Translations under genes and position numbers: made by a program
Part shown: piece after piece, positions 18,621 to 27,471 of the stretch
How the letters are laid out: every line of letters starts with the position of its first letter
How positions within the stretch are numbered: position 1 is the first letter of the stretch
Notes under the pieces: model-generated
What the model was told of the DNA's origin: nothing
Database searches by the model: none
The model's input: only the letters and a program-made list of their open reading frames with translations
Source of the DNA: Polaromonas sp.
GTDB lineage: Bacteria; Pseudomonadota; Gammaproteobacteria; Burkholderiales; Burkholderiaceae_C
DNA length: 64,000 bases
NCBI GenBank assembly: GCA_013298945.1
Contig: JAAFJR010000003.1
Location: forward strand, 1-64,000
Direction: 5' to 3'

Positions 18621-19913
18621 TCAGTTTGCTTTTACCGTTGCCAATGGCTTGAGCATGTACGCAAAAGCGCCTAATGAGCTGTCACTAGGTGCAACAGATT
18701 CTGCCTGCCAGCCTTGCGCTCTAAGCTGAGAAATAAATCTTCCAAGAGTTGCGTTGGATCCATCGATCACAACACCATCAACTCTAAATATAGGCTTACT
18801 TGCTTGATCTGGTTTTGTTAGCTGTAGCCTTTGGATTCGCACACTGGAATCAGCTACTTTTCTAAGGGTAGCAAGCATGAGTACGGGGTCGTTAGACGCC
18901 GCAAAGCCAAGTTGTTTTACAAAATTTGAGGTGTCTGAATCTAAACTTGAAACACTTACAGAGTTTGCTTCTGCCTGGCGCGCTTTAAGGTTTTCCAACT
19001 CACGAGTTAGTTGCAAACTTTTTTGCGACTCATTAGAAGCCATGGTTTGAACAAACAAGCCCAACGATCCCAAGCCAATTGCAAAAGTGGCAACGATCGC
19101 AGCAATACGCATTGATTGGCTCTCACAAAGCCAAGCAAGACGCCGCAACCAGTTAGTCTGCATTACTTTTGTTCCAGCAGAGTCAAGGGCAGGTTGTAGA
19201 TAAGAAGATACAGTCAAGCCGCCGGCGTCTGTAAATAAATCATGCTTGAGTAATTTTGCATCAAGAATATCCGATTCATTCAGTTTTTTAACCAGCTCGC
19301 GATCCAACTCAATGTCATTACTCAGTACAGCACCCCATCTGCCTTTGAGCGCTGCACTGCTTAAGCCTAATGCCTTGAGTTGAATCAATAAAGCTTTAGC
19401 TCTGGTCAATAAATCTCCTGCATCGGCACTAAGTGTTGCCGCTACAGCAAAATAAATCTTGCTTTCAGTTATCGCTACAGCATACAACTGAGACTTACCT
19501 CGGGTAAGTTGTACTTCCCCTAAGTTAGTATCTGGAGCCAAAACACCTGCTAGAGGTATAAGAAAGCAGTGGTCTTTTTGTGAGTTTGACCAAGCTTGAA
19601 GTTTTTGCCATGCATCTAAAGGGATTGCAGTGTACAAGGCCTCCGTGCTTTCAGCATGTCGAATGTATTTATGAATAAAAATCTGTAAAGGGCCCTCAAT
19701 TGAACCGCTAGATCGAACGACTTTCTCTATTTGGGCTGAAGCATAGTCAAATTTCCCCTTGCATGACTGCACCCCAACCTCAGATTCCGCCAAGTCAATC
19801 ACAACCAATGTCGTACCTTCAACGTCAGCCCAGGGCGTAATTGAATGAAATCTCCCGTTTGAAAGACAGCTCCATCCCTGCGATGTAATGTATAAGATTT
19901 GATCTGGCTTCAT
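18621..19913 (-). CDS. GspL/PilM-N-like platform protein
   Basis: A 430-aa bitopic protein. The cytoplasmic N-terminal part (about 1-265) could take the actin-like fold of PilM/GspL. One membrane segment follows (about 272-292, AAIVATFAIGLGSLGLFVQT), then a periplasmic coiled stretch and a small alpha/beta domain (about 340-420) as in PilN/GspL. GspL-type proteins recruit the motor ATPase to the membrane, and MshI occupies this place in MSHA systems. The start overlaps the preceding stop (ATGA). Assignment is by topology and operon position, since no diagnostic motif is seen. Confidence 0.6.
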   Translation of the reverse strand: MKPDQILYITSQGWSCLSNGRFHSITPWADVEGTTLVVIDLAESEVGVQSCKGKFDYASAQIEKVVRSSGSIEGPLQIFIHKYIRHAESTEALYTAIPLDAWQKLQAWSNSQKDHCFLIPLAGVLAPDTNLGEVQLTRGKSQLYAVAITESKIYFAVAATLSADAGDLLTRAKALLIQLKALGLSSAALKGRWGAVLSNDIELDRELVKKLNESDILDAKLLKHDLFTDAGGLTVSSYLQPALDSAGTKVMQTNWLRRLAWLCESQSMRIAAIVATFAIGLGSLGLFVQTMASNESQKSLQLTRELENLKARQAEANSVSVSSLDSDTSNFVKQLGFAASNDPVLMLATLRKVADSSVRIQRLQLTKPDQASKPIFRVDGVVIDGSNATLGRFISQLRAQGWQAESVAPSDSSLGAFAYMLKPLATVKAN

Positions 19914-20389
19914 TTTGTTTGTAGGGGAAAGTACAAAATCCCAACCATCTCGACGCTAAATCCCTTGTCTTGCGCATTTGCAGGTGTGAATAAGCCAGCA
20001 GATTGATCAATGACAGAAACATCAAATCGATCAGCTGCAAACCACTGCCTGCCACCAAAACCTAGCTGTTGCGTAAAGAGTTTTTCGGCGCTTTGCCTCG
20101 TGAATACAGCTACTGGTTGCTGCACCTTGCGGTTAGCCCATAAGCTTGGCGAAAGACCGGCACTTACGACTTGTGTTTGCAAAAGTTTAGCTTCTTTACC
20201 ATATGCTTCGCGTTGCTGAATAGCCGGAATTTGCGCTTTGGTTTTATTAATTTCAAGGCGGTTTGAGGCATTTTCCACTTGTGCGGCTCTCAGTTGAGAC
20301 AAGGAGTACACTGCAAAACTAGCCGCCAAAACCAGTGTCAAAGCTGCAGCTGCCAACACTCCTAGGCGCGAATGGCGTTGCAGAGTCAT
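19910..20389 (-). CDS. PilO/GspM-like small platform protein
   Basis: Start chosen at the ATG at 20389, where TGATG joins it to the stop of the upstream pilin gene; an in-frame ATG at 20407 is the alternative. The 159-aa product has one N-terminal membrane segment (RLGVLAAAALTLVLAASFAVYSL), a short coiled coil (LRAAQVENASNRLEINKTKA), and a small mixed C-terminal domain. That layout fits PilO, PilN or GspM, which pair with GspL/PilM-like proteins, and the next gene is exactly such a protein. No family motif confirms it. Confidence 0.55.
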   Translation of the reverse strand: MTLQRHSRLGVLAAAALTLVLAASFAVYSLSQLRAAQVENASNRLEINKTKAQIPAIQQREAYGKEAKLLQTQVVSAGLSPSLWANRKVQQPVAVFTRQSAEKLFTQQLGFGGRQWFAADRFDVSVIDQSAGLFTPANAQDKGFSVEMVGILYFPLQTK

Positions 20390-21285
20390 CACTGATCCAT
20401 CATCCAATGCGCTGTTAGTAAAACAACACGATCTTCATCGTATTGACGGCCTGTAGCCACTGCGCCACCGGGGTTGTTGGCACCTGTAGCGGTAGCGTCA
20501 GTTCCAGTTTGGTTGTTTCCAGCAATTCCGCTTGCAATAGTATTGTTGGCTTCCCATGAAGTCCCTGGCGCATTGGCATCGGTAGCCTGCGTGTGTCCAG
20601 TACGAGCTTGAATCCTAAAACGGCCTTCACGTGAATCTGGTTTGCCGTCAACAATTTGGTCAAGGTAGCGCGCTAAATCAGGCGTTAAACCTCGAATGAC
20701 CATGACATTACCAGCACCACTTGCTGTGCCAGCAGGATTCCACTGGAAGCAAACTTGAATTTCTGTTGAATTACCGTTAGAGTCTTGATAAACATAACGG
20801 TCTTCATGCCCCTCACCACGACCTGGAGGCAAACGTACACCATGGCGGGTCATTAGCGTACGCAAGGTTTGAGCAGCTATGTTGGCGTCCCCAGCACCTA
20901 CTTGCCCAGCGGCATAACCCTGCCCTTCACAAACTTTAAGACCAGTACCGCCAAAGTTTTCAGGAATGCCAGCCACTGCTTGACCACCCGCTCGCTGGCA
21001 GGCATTTGTACCGCCTATAGTTGTCTCTGAACCATTGATCATAAAACTTGGCGCTTGTTGGCAATCACCTACGACAGTTCCCGTGCGTTGGTAGTACTGG
21101 TCATACGCCATTTTCCACTGACCCATGAATTTGTTCGACACCTTGGTGTACTCGGCGTTACGCTGAACGTCTTTGCCAATAGCGATAGCGCCAATGATTA
21201 AGCCAATGACGGCCAACACCAAGGTCAATTCAATCAATGTAAATCCTGATTGACCAAGCTTACGGGAGGGTGAGATTTTTTTCAT
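20389..21285 (-). CDS. Type IV prepilin, main pilin type, second copy
   Basis: A 298-aa prepilin with leader MKKISPSRKLGQSG and mature start FTLIELTLVLAVIGLIIGAI, Glu at +5. The N-terminal helix continues AIGKDVQRNAEYTKVSNKF, nearly identical to the first pilin. The C-terminal half shows RYVYQDSNGNSTEIQVCFQ, GNVMVIRGLTPDLARYLDQ and VDGKPDSREGRFR, diagnostic of the three-member paralogue set. Six or so Cys are present, more than in its sisters, so disulfides may differ. It is a structural subunit candidate, encoded 27 bases downstream of the first pilin. Confidence 0.88.
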   Translation of the reverse strand: MKKISPSRKLGQSGFTLIELTLVLAVIGLIIGAIAIGKDVQRNAEYTKVSNKFMGQWKMAYDQYYQRTGTVVGDCQQAPSFMINGSETTIGGTNACQRAGGQAVAGIPENFGGTGLKVCEGQGYAAGQVGAGDANIAAQTLRTLMTRHGVRLPPGRGEGHEDRYVYQDSNGNSTEIQVCFQWNPAGTASGAGNVMVIRGLTPDLARYLDQIVDGKPDSREGRFRIQARTGHTQATDANAPGTSWEANNTIASGIAGNNQTGTDATATGANNPGGAVATGRQYDEDRVVLLTAHWMMDQ

Positions 21286-21312
21286 AACACGTGATCCTAT
21301 GCAATAAGAGAA

Positions 21313-22119
21313 TTACTGATTCATTTTATAAATGGCAACAACAGTGGCAACTTGACTTTCGTCTCTACGTAAATTGTCTGCAGTAGCCCCGCCAGCAATG
21401 CTGTCGTCGTTCGTGCGATTCCATTGAACACCTGGTGCATTTGCCGTACCATTTGCAATCCCTTGCAATCTGAATCTGCCTTCTTGCGCGTCGGGTTTGC
21501 CATCTACCATTTGGTCAAGCATGCGAGCCAAGTCCGGCGTCAAGCCAGAAATAATCATGACGTTGCCAGAGCCGTCCGCGGAGCCTGGCACATTCCACTG
21601 AAAGCAGACTTGGATTTCTTGGGGGTTTCCATTACTATCCAGATACACATAGCGATCTTCAAAACCTTCGGCACGACCTGGTGGCATACGTATACCTGTT
21701 CTGGTCATTTCCAGACGCAAAGCTGTACCAGCTGTACCATTCGCAGTCATGCCCACACCGTCAGCTTTATCGCACACGCGAGGTGGCGGCGTTACACCAC
21801 TCATATTGCCGCCAGAGGTTGGGAGACCACCACCAGCGACATAGCTAGTGCCATTCACCATTAATCGGGGTTGTGTTTGACTGTCTCCAACAACAACGCC
21901 ATTACGCATGTAGTATTGGTTGTAGGACTGTTCCCACTGGTCAACGAACTTATTTTTGATCTTGGTGAATTCAGCATTGCGCTGTACATCTTTACCAATC
22001 GCCATAGCTCCTATGATGAGGCCGATTACCGCTAGAACAACGGTCAACTCTACTAATGTAAAACCCTTTTGACGATGTCCAGCTGAGGTGAGTTTGGAAT
22101 AGTGAATGTTTTTTCGCAT
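21313..22119 (-). CDS. Type IV prepilin, main pilin type, first gene of the operon
   Basis: A 268-aa prepilin: the basic leader ends RQKG and the mature part begins FTLVELTVVLAVIGLIIGAM with Glu at +5. It shares with the next gene AIGKDVQRNAEFTK, RYVYLDSNGNPQEIQVCFQ and MLDQMVDGKPDAQEGRFRLQ. Being first after a 317-base AT-rich upstream region, it may be the most highly expressed pilin. At about 250 mature residues it is larger than MshA or PilA (about 140-170). No prepilin peptidase gene is in the window, so processing must rely on a PilD-type enzyme encoded elsewhere. Confidence 0.88.
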   Translation of the reverse strand: MRKNIHYSKLTSAGHRQKGFTLVELTVVLAVIGLIIGAMAIGKDVQRNAEFTKIKNKFVDQWEQSYNQYYMRNGVVVGDSQTQPRLMVNGTSYVAGGGLPTSGGNMSGVTPPPRVCDKADGVGMTANGTAGTALRLEMTRTGIRMPPGRAEGFEDRYVYLDSNGNPQEIQVCFQWNVPGSADGSGNVMIISGLTPDLARMLDQMVDGKPDAQEGRFRLQGIANGTANAPGVQWNRTNDDSIAGGATADNLRRDESQVATVVAIYKMNQ

Positions 22120-22436
22120 GATTTAACCCTTAGAAATTTATGTAAATTAACCTTAGCCGAACATCTTGAAAAACCCCAAATCCAAACGAATTTGTTTGGT
22201 TTTGAAGTTGATATTCAGGTAATTTTGCTTTGCGTCCACAGTTATGCTTTTTTTGATAAATATTTCTTGTTTGTAAGTTTTCGTTACAAGAATGTTACTA
22301 CTTACGCAAAAAAAAACAACACTAAAGGCGACAAATTACCAAGAAAGTCACACTTTTGGTAATATTCACATATTTAATGTGAATTTATTTTAACAATTCA
22401 CCTATTGGCACAGAAATATGCTGGATTTGTGATGCT
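22120..22436. other. AT-rich gap upstream of the pilus operon, no gene seen
   Basis: These 317 bases separate dacC from the pilus operon. I see no supported coding region. The gap holds poly-A/T stretches and a perfect palindrome at 22364-22384. It must hold the pilus promoter, but no convincing sigma-70 or sigma-54 pair can be read by eye. Confidence 0.6.
22364..22384. promoter_or_regulatory. Perfect palindrome ATTCACAT-5-ATGTGAAT
   Basis: Two 8-base arms with a five-base spacer lie in the gap between dacC and the pilus operon. It may be an operator for the pilus operon or a weak stem at the 3' end of the dacC transcript. There is no T-run on the dacC strand. Confidence 0.45.
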
Positions 22437-23660
22437 TCACTTAATCCACAACCGCAGCGCGTCCCACGCCCGCCCCATCAACCCAGCCTGCGCAACGCCA
22501 TCAAGAGCCAAAAGTGGCACATCCAGCATGGCTTGGTCACCCACGGATACCTTTAAAACAGCCGCTTGCTGACCTTTAACCAGCGGCGCCAAAAGCGGGT
22601 CAGCCCGTGAAATACTGGTTTTCAAGCGAGCCGCACTGCCTGCAGGAAGCGCGACAACAATCGCCTCGTTTCGCCCTAGTTTGACCGTGTTTTCGGTACC
22701 CTTCCATACTTTTGGGGTAACAACAGCTTGGCCGGCGTCAAACAATTTGACGGCTTCAAAAGCGGTGTAACCCCAATTGAGAAGTTTTTGCGCTTCATTG
22801 GCGCGGTCGTTTTCACTGGCTGTGCCTAAAACGATGGCTAATAAACGGCGGCTGCCAGCCGCATTACCAGCACCAAGCCCGGCAAATTCTCGCTTCGCTG
22901 TTGCTATTAAACAGTAACCAGCGGCCTCAGTGTGACCAGTTTTCAGGCCGTCAACTGTGGGATCGCGGAACAGCAGCAAATTGCGGTTGCTGTCATTCGA
23001 CGTTGGCGTGCCTTGGTAACGGTATTTTTTGATGGCGTAGTAGCTGGTGTATTGCGGGAAATCTGCCATCAAGCGGGTGGCCAAAATACTTAAATCACGC
23101 GCGGTGGTGGTGTGACCGGCTTCGGTCAAGCCCTCGGGGTTTTTGTAGCCGGTGTTTTTCAGCCCCAACACTTTAGCTTGCTCGTTCATGAGCTGCACAA
23201 AGCGCTCAACACTCCCACCCACGCCTTCAGCCAGCGCCGTTGTGGCGTCGTTACCCGATTGAACAATCATGCCTTTGATCAAATCTTCGACAGGCACTTG
23301 CATGGTAGGGTCGATGAACATGCGCGAGCCAGGCATTTTCCAGGCGCGGGTGCTGACGGGCAGAGCCTGCTTCAGATCGATTTTTTTGGCTTTAAGCGCA
23401 TCAAACACCAAATAAGCCGTCATCAGCTTGGTCAACGAGGCAGGTTCTAAAGGCGAATCAACGTTTTTTGCGGCCAAAATTTGGTTGGCGGTGATGTCCA
23501 GCAGCAGGTATGACGTAGCAGCCACTTCTGGCGCAGCCAAGATGGACGGGGGCGCTGAAGATGACGGGGTTACAGCGGCATTTTGCGCATAAACCGAGCC
23601 GTTTGCGATTAGAAATACGCCAAATAGTGCCGGAATGATAGTTTTTAGTAATTTTTTCAT
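22437..23660 (-). CDS. dacC: D-alanyl-D-alanine carboxypeptidase (PBP5/6 type, S11)
   Basis: A 407-aa periplasmic serine carboxypeptidase that trims the pentapeptide of peptidoglycan. The signal peptide is MKKLLKTIIPALFGVFLIANGSVYAQ. The three active-site motifs are SLTK (in EPASLTKLMTAYLVF), SGN (in IVQSGNDATTALAEG) and KTG (in VDGLKTGHTEAAGYC). A C-terminal PBP5-type beta domain and an amphipathic helix (VAQAGLMGRAWDALRLWIK) would anchor it to the inner membrane. The symbol follows common annotation of this family in related bacteria; dacA is equally used. Confidence 0.93.
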   Translation of the reverse strand: MKKLLKTIIPALFGVFLIANGSVYAQNAAVTPSSSAPPSILAAPEVAATSYLLLDITANQILAAKNVDSPLEPASLTKLMTAYLVFDALKAKKIDLKQALPVSTRAWKMPGSRMFIDPTMQVPVEDLIKGMIVQSGNDATTALAEGVGGSVERFVQLMNEQAKVLGLKNTGYKNPEGLTEAGHTTTARDLSILATRLMADFPQYTSYYAIKKYRYQGTPTSNDSNRNLLLFRDPTVDGLKTGHTEAAGYCLIATAKREFAGLGAGNAAGSRRLLAIVLGTASENDRANEAQKLLNWGYTAFEAVKLFDAGQAVVTPKVWKGTENTVKLGRNEAIVVALPAGSAARLKTSISRADPLLAPLVKGQQAAVLKVSVGDQAMLDVPLLALDGVAQAGLMGRAWDALRLWIK

Positions 23661-23680
23661 GAAATGGGAACAGTGTTTTT

Positions 23681-23728
23681 GCTATATTTTTAATAGCTAC
23701 TTAGGCAACAAATACGCCGGCTAAATGC
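23681..23728 (+). repeat. Dispersed 48-bp repeat, copy 2 (upstream of dacC)
   Basis: GCTAT-n-AATAGCTACTTAGGCAACAA followed by ATACGCCGGCTA: a near-consensus copy in the 5' region of dacC, oriented against it. The leading GCTAT...ATAGC can form a small hairpin. A second stem (ATGC...GCAT) is possible just after it. Confidence 0.85.
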
Positions 23729-23810
23729 TTATTTACTCTCAAAAAGCATCTAAAGTAGACTTTCGGGTATTTTGAACAAAATTATCAATTAAATCAATAA
23801 GTTATAAGGA

Positions 23811-24161
23811 TTAACGTCCAATCCCTGCTGGTAAAACCAGCCGATCAACGACTTTACCGCCTTTAAGGTGCGACTCAACAATCTCGTCAATGTCCGAGTT
23901 GTCTACAAAGCTGTACCAAACGCCTTCGGGATAAACCACCGCCACAGGTCCACCAGCGCAGCGGTCTAAACAACCTGCTTTATTGACGCGAACTTGGCCT
24001 ACGCCGCTCAAACCTTCTTTTTTAACGCGCATTTTGCAATGGTCAAAACCAGCTTGGGCATTGTGCAGGGCGCAGGCGTCCTCGCCGGGTTTGCGCTCAT
24101 TCAGGCAGAAGAAAATGTGGCGTTCGTAATAAGGCTTGGCAGGTGATTTTTCAGCAGTCAT
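23811..24161 (-). CDS. (2Fe-2S) ferredoxin, thioredoxin-like fold
   Basis: Start taken at the ATG at 24161 (MTAEKSPAKPYYERHIFFC), which gives 116 aa and fits the family; upstream in-frame sequence is not typical. The Cys pattern (C in FFCLNERKPGEDAC, later AGCLDRCAGGPVAVVYP) matches the thioredoxin-like 2Fe-2S ferredoxin family found near cobalamin or general metabolism genes. It would carry one 2Fe-2S cluster in the cytoplasm. The redox partner is unknown. The next upstream gene is a VanZ protein, which gives no hint of function. Confidence 0.85.
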   Translation of the reverse strand: MTAEKSPAKPYYERHIFFCLNERKPGEDACALHNAQAGFDHCKMRVKKEGLSGVGQVRVNKAGCLDRCAGGPVAVVYPEGVWYSFVDNSDIDEIVESHLKGGKVVDRLVLPAGIGR

Positions 24162-24249
24162 GGGAAAAATATGAGAAATATGGGGGAAAGTGTTTTCGAT
24201 GAAGCTGTATTTTAGTGACCGCAACTGTCAAACCACTGCAAATGAAGCT

Positions 24250-25350
24250 TCAATTGACATTTGGTTTCGAAATACGCGCCATCACGTACGCCACAGCGGC
24301 AAACGGCCACAGCCAGCCCAGCCACTGCACCACGCCATGAAAGCGGATAAACCTGCCCTGCTCCCACGTTTGCAGGGTTTGCGCAAAATACGGGCTGGCA
24401 GGCGCTAAATTGAGCACGAACAACTGCACTACCAAAGCCAAAAGTAGCACAGCGATGCAACTTCGGGATGACAGCGCCAAACACAGCACCCCCGCCACTG
24501 CAGCACCCAATAAACCTAATTTGACCGGCAATGTCAGCCACGCCAAGGCATGCTCCGGACCAAAACTCAGCCCCGCAGAAATGCCTGATACCAGCACGGA
24601 TATTGCCAAAGCTGCTATTAAAAAGATAACACGCTGCGCAGTTGTACGCAAAATAGAATAGGCCAGCAAGATCGGTATCAACGCGCCCAGCAGCACACAC
24701 AGCAGCTCAGCCCCGGGCAACAGCGGCTGCAATTCAATGGTGCGCATGGGCAGCCACTCTAAAAACGGTGTGTCTGACAGGGCTTCTCCCAAGGCTTGTT
24801 CCACCCGCTCCAGCACCTGCCCCAGCCCCAAGGGCACAGCGGCAGGAAAGATCACCGCTATTGGCCACAGCGCCAGCAACACCAAGCCGCCACGCGCTTG
24901 CGGCACAAACCAAGTGCGCCTGAAATGGCTCCAGCGGTCAATCGCGCCCACTTTTTCAAGCACCCATGCCAGCGTGCCGCCCAAGAAGCCACCCAAAGCG
25001 TTGAGCCACAAATCAACATTTGACGCACGCCGTGACGGCAAATAGTTTTGCACCCCTTCTAAGATCATGGAAAGCGTAAATACCAACAGAGTCACGCCCA
25101 AGACAGCAAGCCGGCTGTGCCCTGTGCGTAAGGCCGTTAGAACACCCAAAAACCCCAAAGGCGCGTAGCCAGCGATGTTGATCGCTACGTCAAACCCTGT
25201 CCAATACTTGGGCAACGGCTGTGTGAAGTAAGCCCAAGGCAAAATACCTTGATTGCGCCAATCGTCAAACGGGTACAAGCTGGCGTAAATAATCAGCGCG
25301 ATATACGCCAATGTCAGCGGCCAAGCAGCGGTTTTACGTTTGCTTGGCAT
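24250..25350 (-). CDS. VanZ-family membrane protein
   Basis: A 366-aa polytopic protein. The N-terminal region has the VanZ pattern: TLAYIALIIYASLYPFDDWR, FDVAINIAGYAPLGFLGV, and a second block with LEGVQNYLPSRRASNVDLWLNALGG containing the conserved Gln-x-x-x-x-R and D-x-x-x-N. About nine to ten membrane segments are evident, with an additional C-terminal half beyond the VanZ domain. The cellular role in proteobacteria is not established. VanZ itself gives low-level teicoplanin resistance in enterococci, but that should not be transferred here. Confidence 0.85.
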   Translation of the reverse strand: MPSKRKTAAWPLTLAYIALIIYASLYPFDDWRNQGILPWAYFTQPLPKYWTGFDVAINIAGYAPLGFLGVLTALRTGHSRLAVLGVTLLVFTLSMILEGVQNYLPSRRASNVDLWLNALGGFLGGTLAWVLEKVGAIDRWSHFRRTWFVPQARGGLVLLALWPIAVIFPAAVPLGLGQVLERVEQALGEALSDTPFLEWLPMRTIELQPLLPGAELLCVLLGALIPILLAYSILRTTAQRVIFLIAALAISVLVSGISAGLSFGPEHALAWLTLPVKLGLLGAAVAGVLCLALSSRSCIAVLLLALVVQLFVLNLAPASPYFAQTLQTWEQGRFIRFHGVVQWLGWLWPFAAVAYVMARISKPNVN

Positions 25351-25374
25351 AGATGTGTGGGGTTGAAACAGCTT

Positions 25375-25812
25375 TTAAAACGGTTTTACCACAACCAAAA
25401 TCACCGCAGCCAACAACAAAATCACGGGTACTTCGTTGTACCAGCGAAACCAAACATGGCTGCGAGCAGGAAGGTTTTTCTCAAACTTTTTCAACAAGCT
25501 GCCGCAGCTGTGGTGGTAGCCTGCAACCAGCAAAACGATGGCTAACTTTGCGTGCAGCCAGCCATTTCCTGATCCTGCAGGGCCTTTGCCTATGCCGTAA
25601 TACAACCACAGCAGGAAGCCAAAGACCAACGCTGGAACTGCCAAAATGGTGGTGAATCGGTACAGCTTACGCGCCATCAGCAGCAAACGCGCGCGCTCGG
25701 CCGCTGAATCTGCTGGCACCATGGCCAAGTTCACAAAAATACGCGGCAAGTAAAACAAACCAGCAAACCAGCTGGCGACGAAGACGATGTGCAGGGCTTT
25801 GATCCAGAGCAT
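25375..25812 (-). CDS. hemJ: Protoporphyrinogen IX oxidase, HemJ type
   Basis: A 145-aa inner-membrane protein with four helices. It begins MLWIKALHIVFVASWFAGLFYLPRIF with the conserved His8 and the FYLPR motif. It ends with the family signature VWFRWYNEVPVILL. HemJ converts protoporphyrinogen IX to protoporphyrin IX in the penultimate step of haem synthesis in many proteobacteria that lack HemG or HemY. The length is normal. It stands alone among unrelated housekeeping genes. Confidence 0.9.
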   Translation of the reverse strand: MLWIKALHIVFVASWFAGLFYLPRIFVNLAMVPADSAAERARLLLMARKLYRFTTILAVPALVFGFLLWLYYGIGKGPAGSGNGWLHAKLAIVLLVAGYHHSCGSLLKKFEKNLPARSHVWFRWYNEVPVILLLAAVILVVVKPF

Positions 25813-25839
25813 GTTTGCCTAATTCGTTAAGTATTTTCG

Positions 25840-26508
25840 TTACGTATTTAAGAATGCAGGCTCGTCCATCGCAGCATCTTCTAAATGCTGCGCATCGTTC
25901 CAACCCACCAGCGTGAATGCTGTCGGACTCCACAGCAAACGGTTAATCACCGCATTGCCCAGCGACCAGGTACGCGGCGCTTGAATACCTTGCCCCGTGG
26001 CTGCGCGGTACAGCACATCCATCACGCCACCGTGGGCGACGAGGGCGATTTGTTCGCCCGGATGGCGTGCCGCAAGTGCTTGGCTAGTTGTCAAAATGCG
26101 TTCTGAAAATTCAGTCAAGGACTCGCCACCTTGCGGTGAAAAATGCGGGTCGCGCTGCCGCCAGCGTAGTGACTGGTCTGGCCACAACTGGGCGATTTCG
26201 TCAAAGGTTTTGCCCTCAAACACGCCAAATCCACGTTCGCGCAATCCCTCTTCAGAAACGATGGGGACATTGATGGCCTGCGATATCGACAGCGCTGTGT
26301 CGTACGCACGCCATAAATCGCTGCTGTAGATAGCGGTAATTGGCTCATGCGCATGGTTTTTCGCCAGCGCCGCGCCCAAACGTGCCGCTTGTTTGCGGCC
26401 TGTGTCGTTCAAACCAATATCCAACTTGCCTTGAATACGGGTCGCCACATTCCAAGCGGTTTCGCCGTGGCGAATGGCCAGCACCCGTGTTGGTTGATGG
26501 TGACTCAT
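25840..26508 (-). CDS. Histidine phosphatase family protein (GpmB/CobC-like)
   Basis: A 222-aa cytoplasmic phosphatase of the phosphoglycerate-mutase superfamily. The catalytic RHG is in [10 protein letters not shown]; the second Arg, Glu and His blocks are [21 protein letters not shown] and [15 protein letters not shown]. The substrate is not evident: relatives act on phosphoglycerate-like compounds or alpha-ribazole phosphate. The start ATG overlaps the ttcA stop (ATGA), so the two are co-translated. Confidence 0.88.
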   Translation of the reverse strand: MSHHQPTRVLAIRHGETAWNVATRIQGKLDIGLNDTGRKQAARLGAALAKNHAHEPITAIYSSDLWRAYDTALSISQAINVPIVSEEGLRERGFGVFEGKTFDEIAQLWPDQSLRWRQRDPHFSPQGGESLTEFSERILTTSQALAARHPGEQIALVAHGGVMDVLYRAATGQGIQAPRTWSLGNAVINRLLWSPTAFTLVGWNDAQHLEDAAMDEPAFLNT

Positions 26509-27434
26509 AGGCTAACGACCTGCAAACTCGGCATGGAAGTAGAAAAAGATGCTGTTGGAAACTCCTCTGCATCAAAAGCTTTGTCACCCTCAGGGTCGGC
26601 GATTCCTGTGGCTTTCAGGTTTTTAAAGTCAAACTTGCTGCCATCCATCAAGTGCGACGGCACGACGTTTTGCAGCGCACTGAACATGTTTTCAATCCGC
26701 CCTGGGTACTTGGTTTGCCACTCGCGCAACATGTTGCCGACCTGCACGCGTTGCAGGTTTTGCTGACTGCCGCACAGTGTGCACGGAATGATAGGAAACT
26801 GCTGCTGCGCTGCCCAGCGTACGATGTCTTTCTCGTTCACATATGCCATGGGGCGAATGACGATGTGCTTACCCGAATCACTGACCAACTTTGGCGGCAT
26901 GCCTTTGAGACGACCGCCGAAAAACATGTTCAAAAAGAAGGTTTGCAGCATGTCGTCGCGGTGGTGGCCCAGCGCAATCTTGGTCGCACCCAGCTCTTCA
27001 GCCACGCGGTACAAAATACCCCGGCGCAAGCGGCTGCACAGGCTGCACATGGTTTTGCCTTCGGGGATGACGCGTTTGACGATGGAATAGGTGTCTTGAT
27101 TTTCAATGTGAAACGGCACGCCCAGCTTTTTCAGGTAATCGGGCAAGATGTGCTCAGGGAAGCCGGGTTGCTTTTGGTCTAAGTTCACAGCAATCAAGTC
27201 GAAATGAATCGGTGCGCGCTGCTGCATTTTGAGCAAAATATCTAGCATGGCATAGCTGTCTTTACCGCCAGAGACGCAAACCATCACCTTGTCGCCTTCT
27301 TCAATCATGTTGAAGTCCACAATCGCTTGGCCTACGTTGCGACACAGGCGTTTTTCTAGCTTTTGGCTTTCCAGCTCTATTTTGCGTTCTTTCTTTTTGT
27401 CGATGATCTCGTCATCTACCCATACTGCGCTCAT
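26505..27434 (-). CDS. ttcA: tRNA 2-thiocytidine(32) synthetase TtcA
   Basis: A 309-aa ATP-dependent thiolase that installs 2-thiocytidine at position 32 of some tRNAs with an Fe-S cluster. It shows the PP-loop [10 protein letters not shown], the first Cys pair [13 protein letters not shown] and the second CTLCGSQ. The ATG at 27434 is preceded by GGAG at good spacing. The TTG four codons upstream would place the start inside that ribosome site, so I reject it. The gene is followed by an overlapping phosphatase gene. Confidence 0.95.
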   Translation of the reverse strand: MSAVWVDDEIIDKKKERKIELESQKLEKRLCRNVGQAIVDFNMIEEGDKVMVCVSGGKDSYAMLDILLKMQQRAPIHFDLIAVNLDQKQPGFPEHILPDYLKKLGVPFHIENQDTYSIVKRVIPEGKTMCSLCSRLRRGILYRVAEELGATKIALGHHRDDMLQTFFLNMFFGGRLKGMPPKLVSDSGKHIVIRPMAYVNEKDIVRWAAQQQFPIIPCTLCGSQQNLQRVQVGNMLREWQTKYPGRIENMFSALQNVVPSHLMDGSKFDFKNLKATGIADPEGDKAFDAEEFPTASFSTSMPSLQVVSL

Positions 27435-27471
27435 AATTTTCTCCAAATTTCAATCATTGGGACGGATGAAT

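Noticed and set aside
22399-22420. TGGCAC...TGCT resembling a sigma-54 -24/-12 promoter near the pilus operon.
   Set aside because: The spacing between GG and GC is one base too long and it points away from the pilus genes, with no gene downstream on that strand.
23596-23640. AAATACGCC within the dacC signal peptide region, similar to the dispersed repeat core.
   Set aside because: Only nine bases match; the rest of the unit (GCTGCT-AGGC and GGCTAG) is missing.
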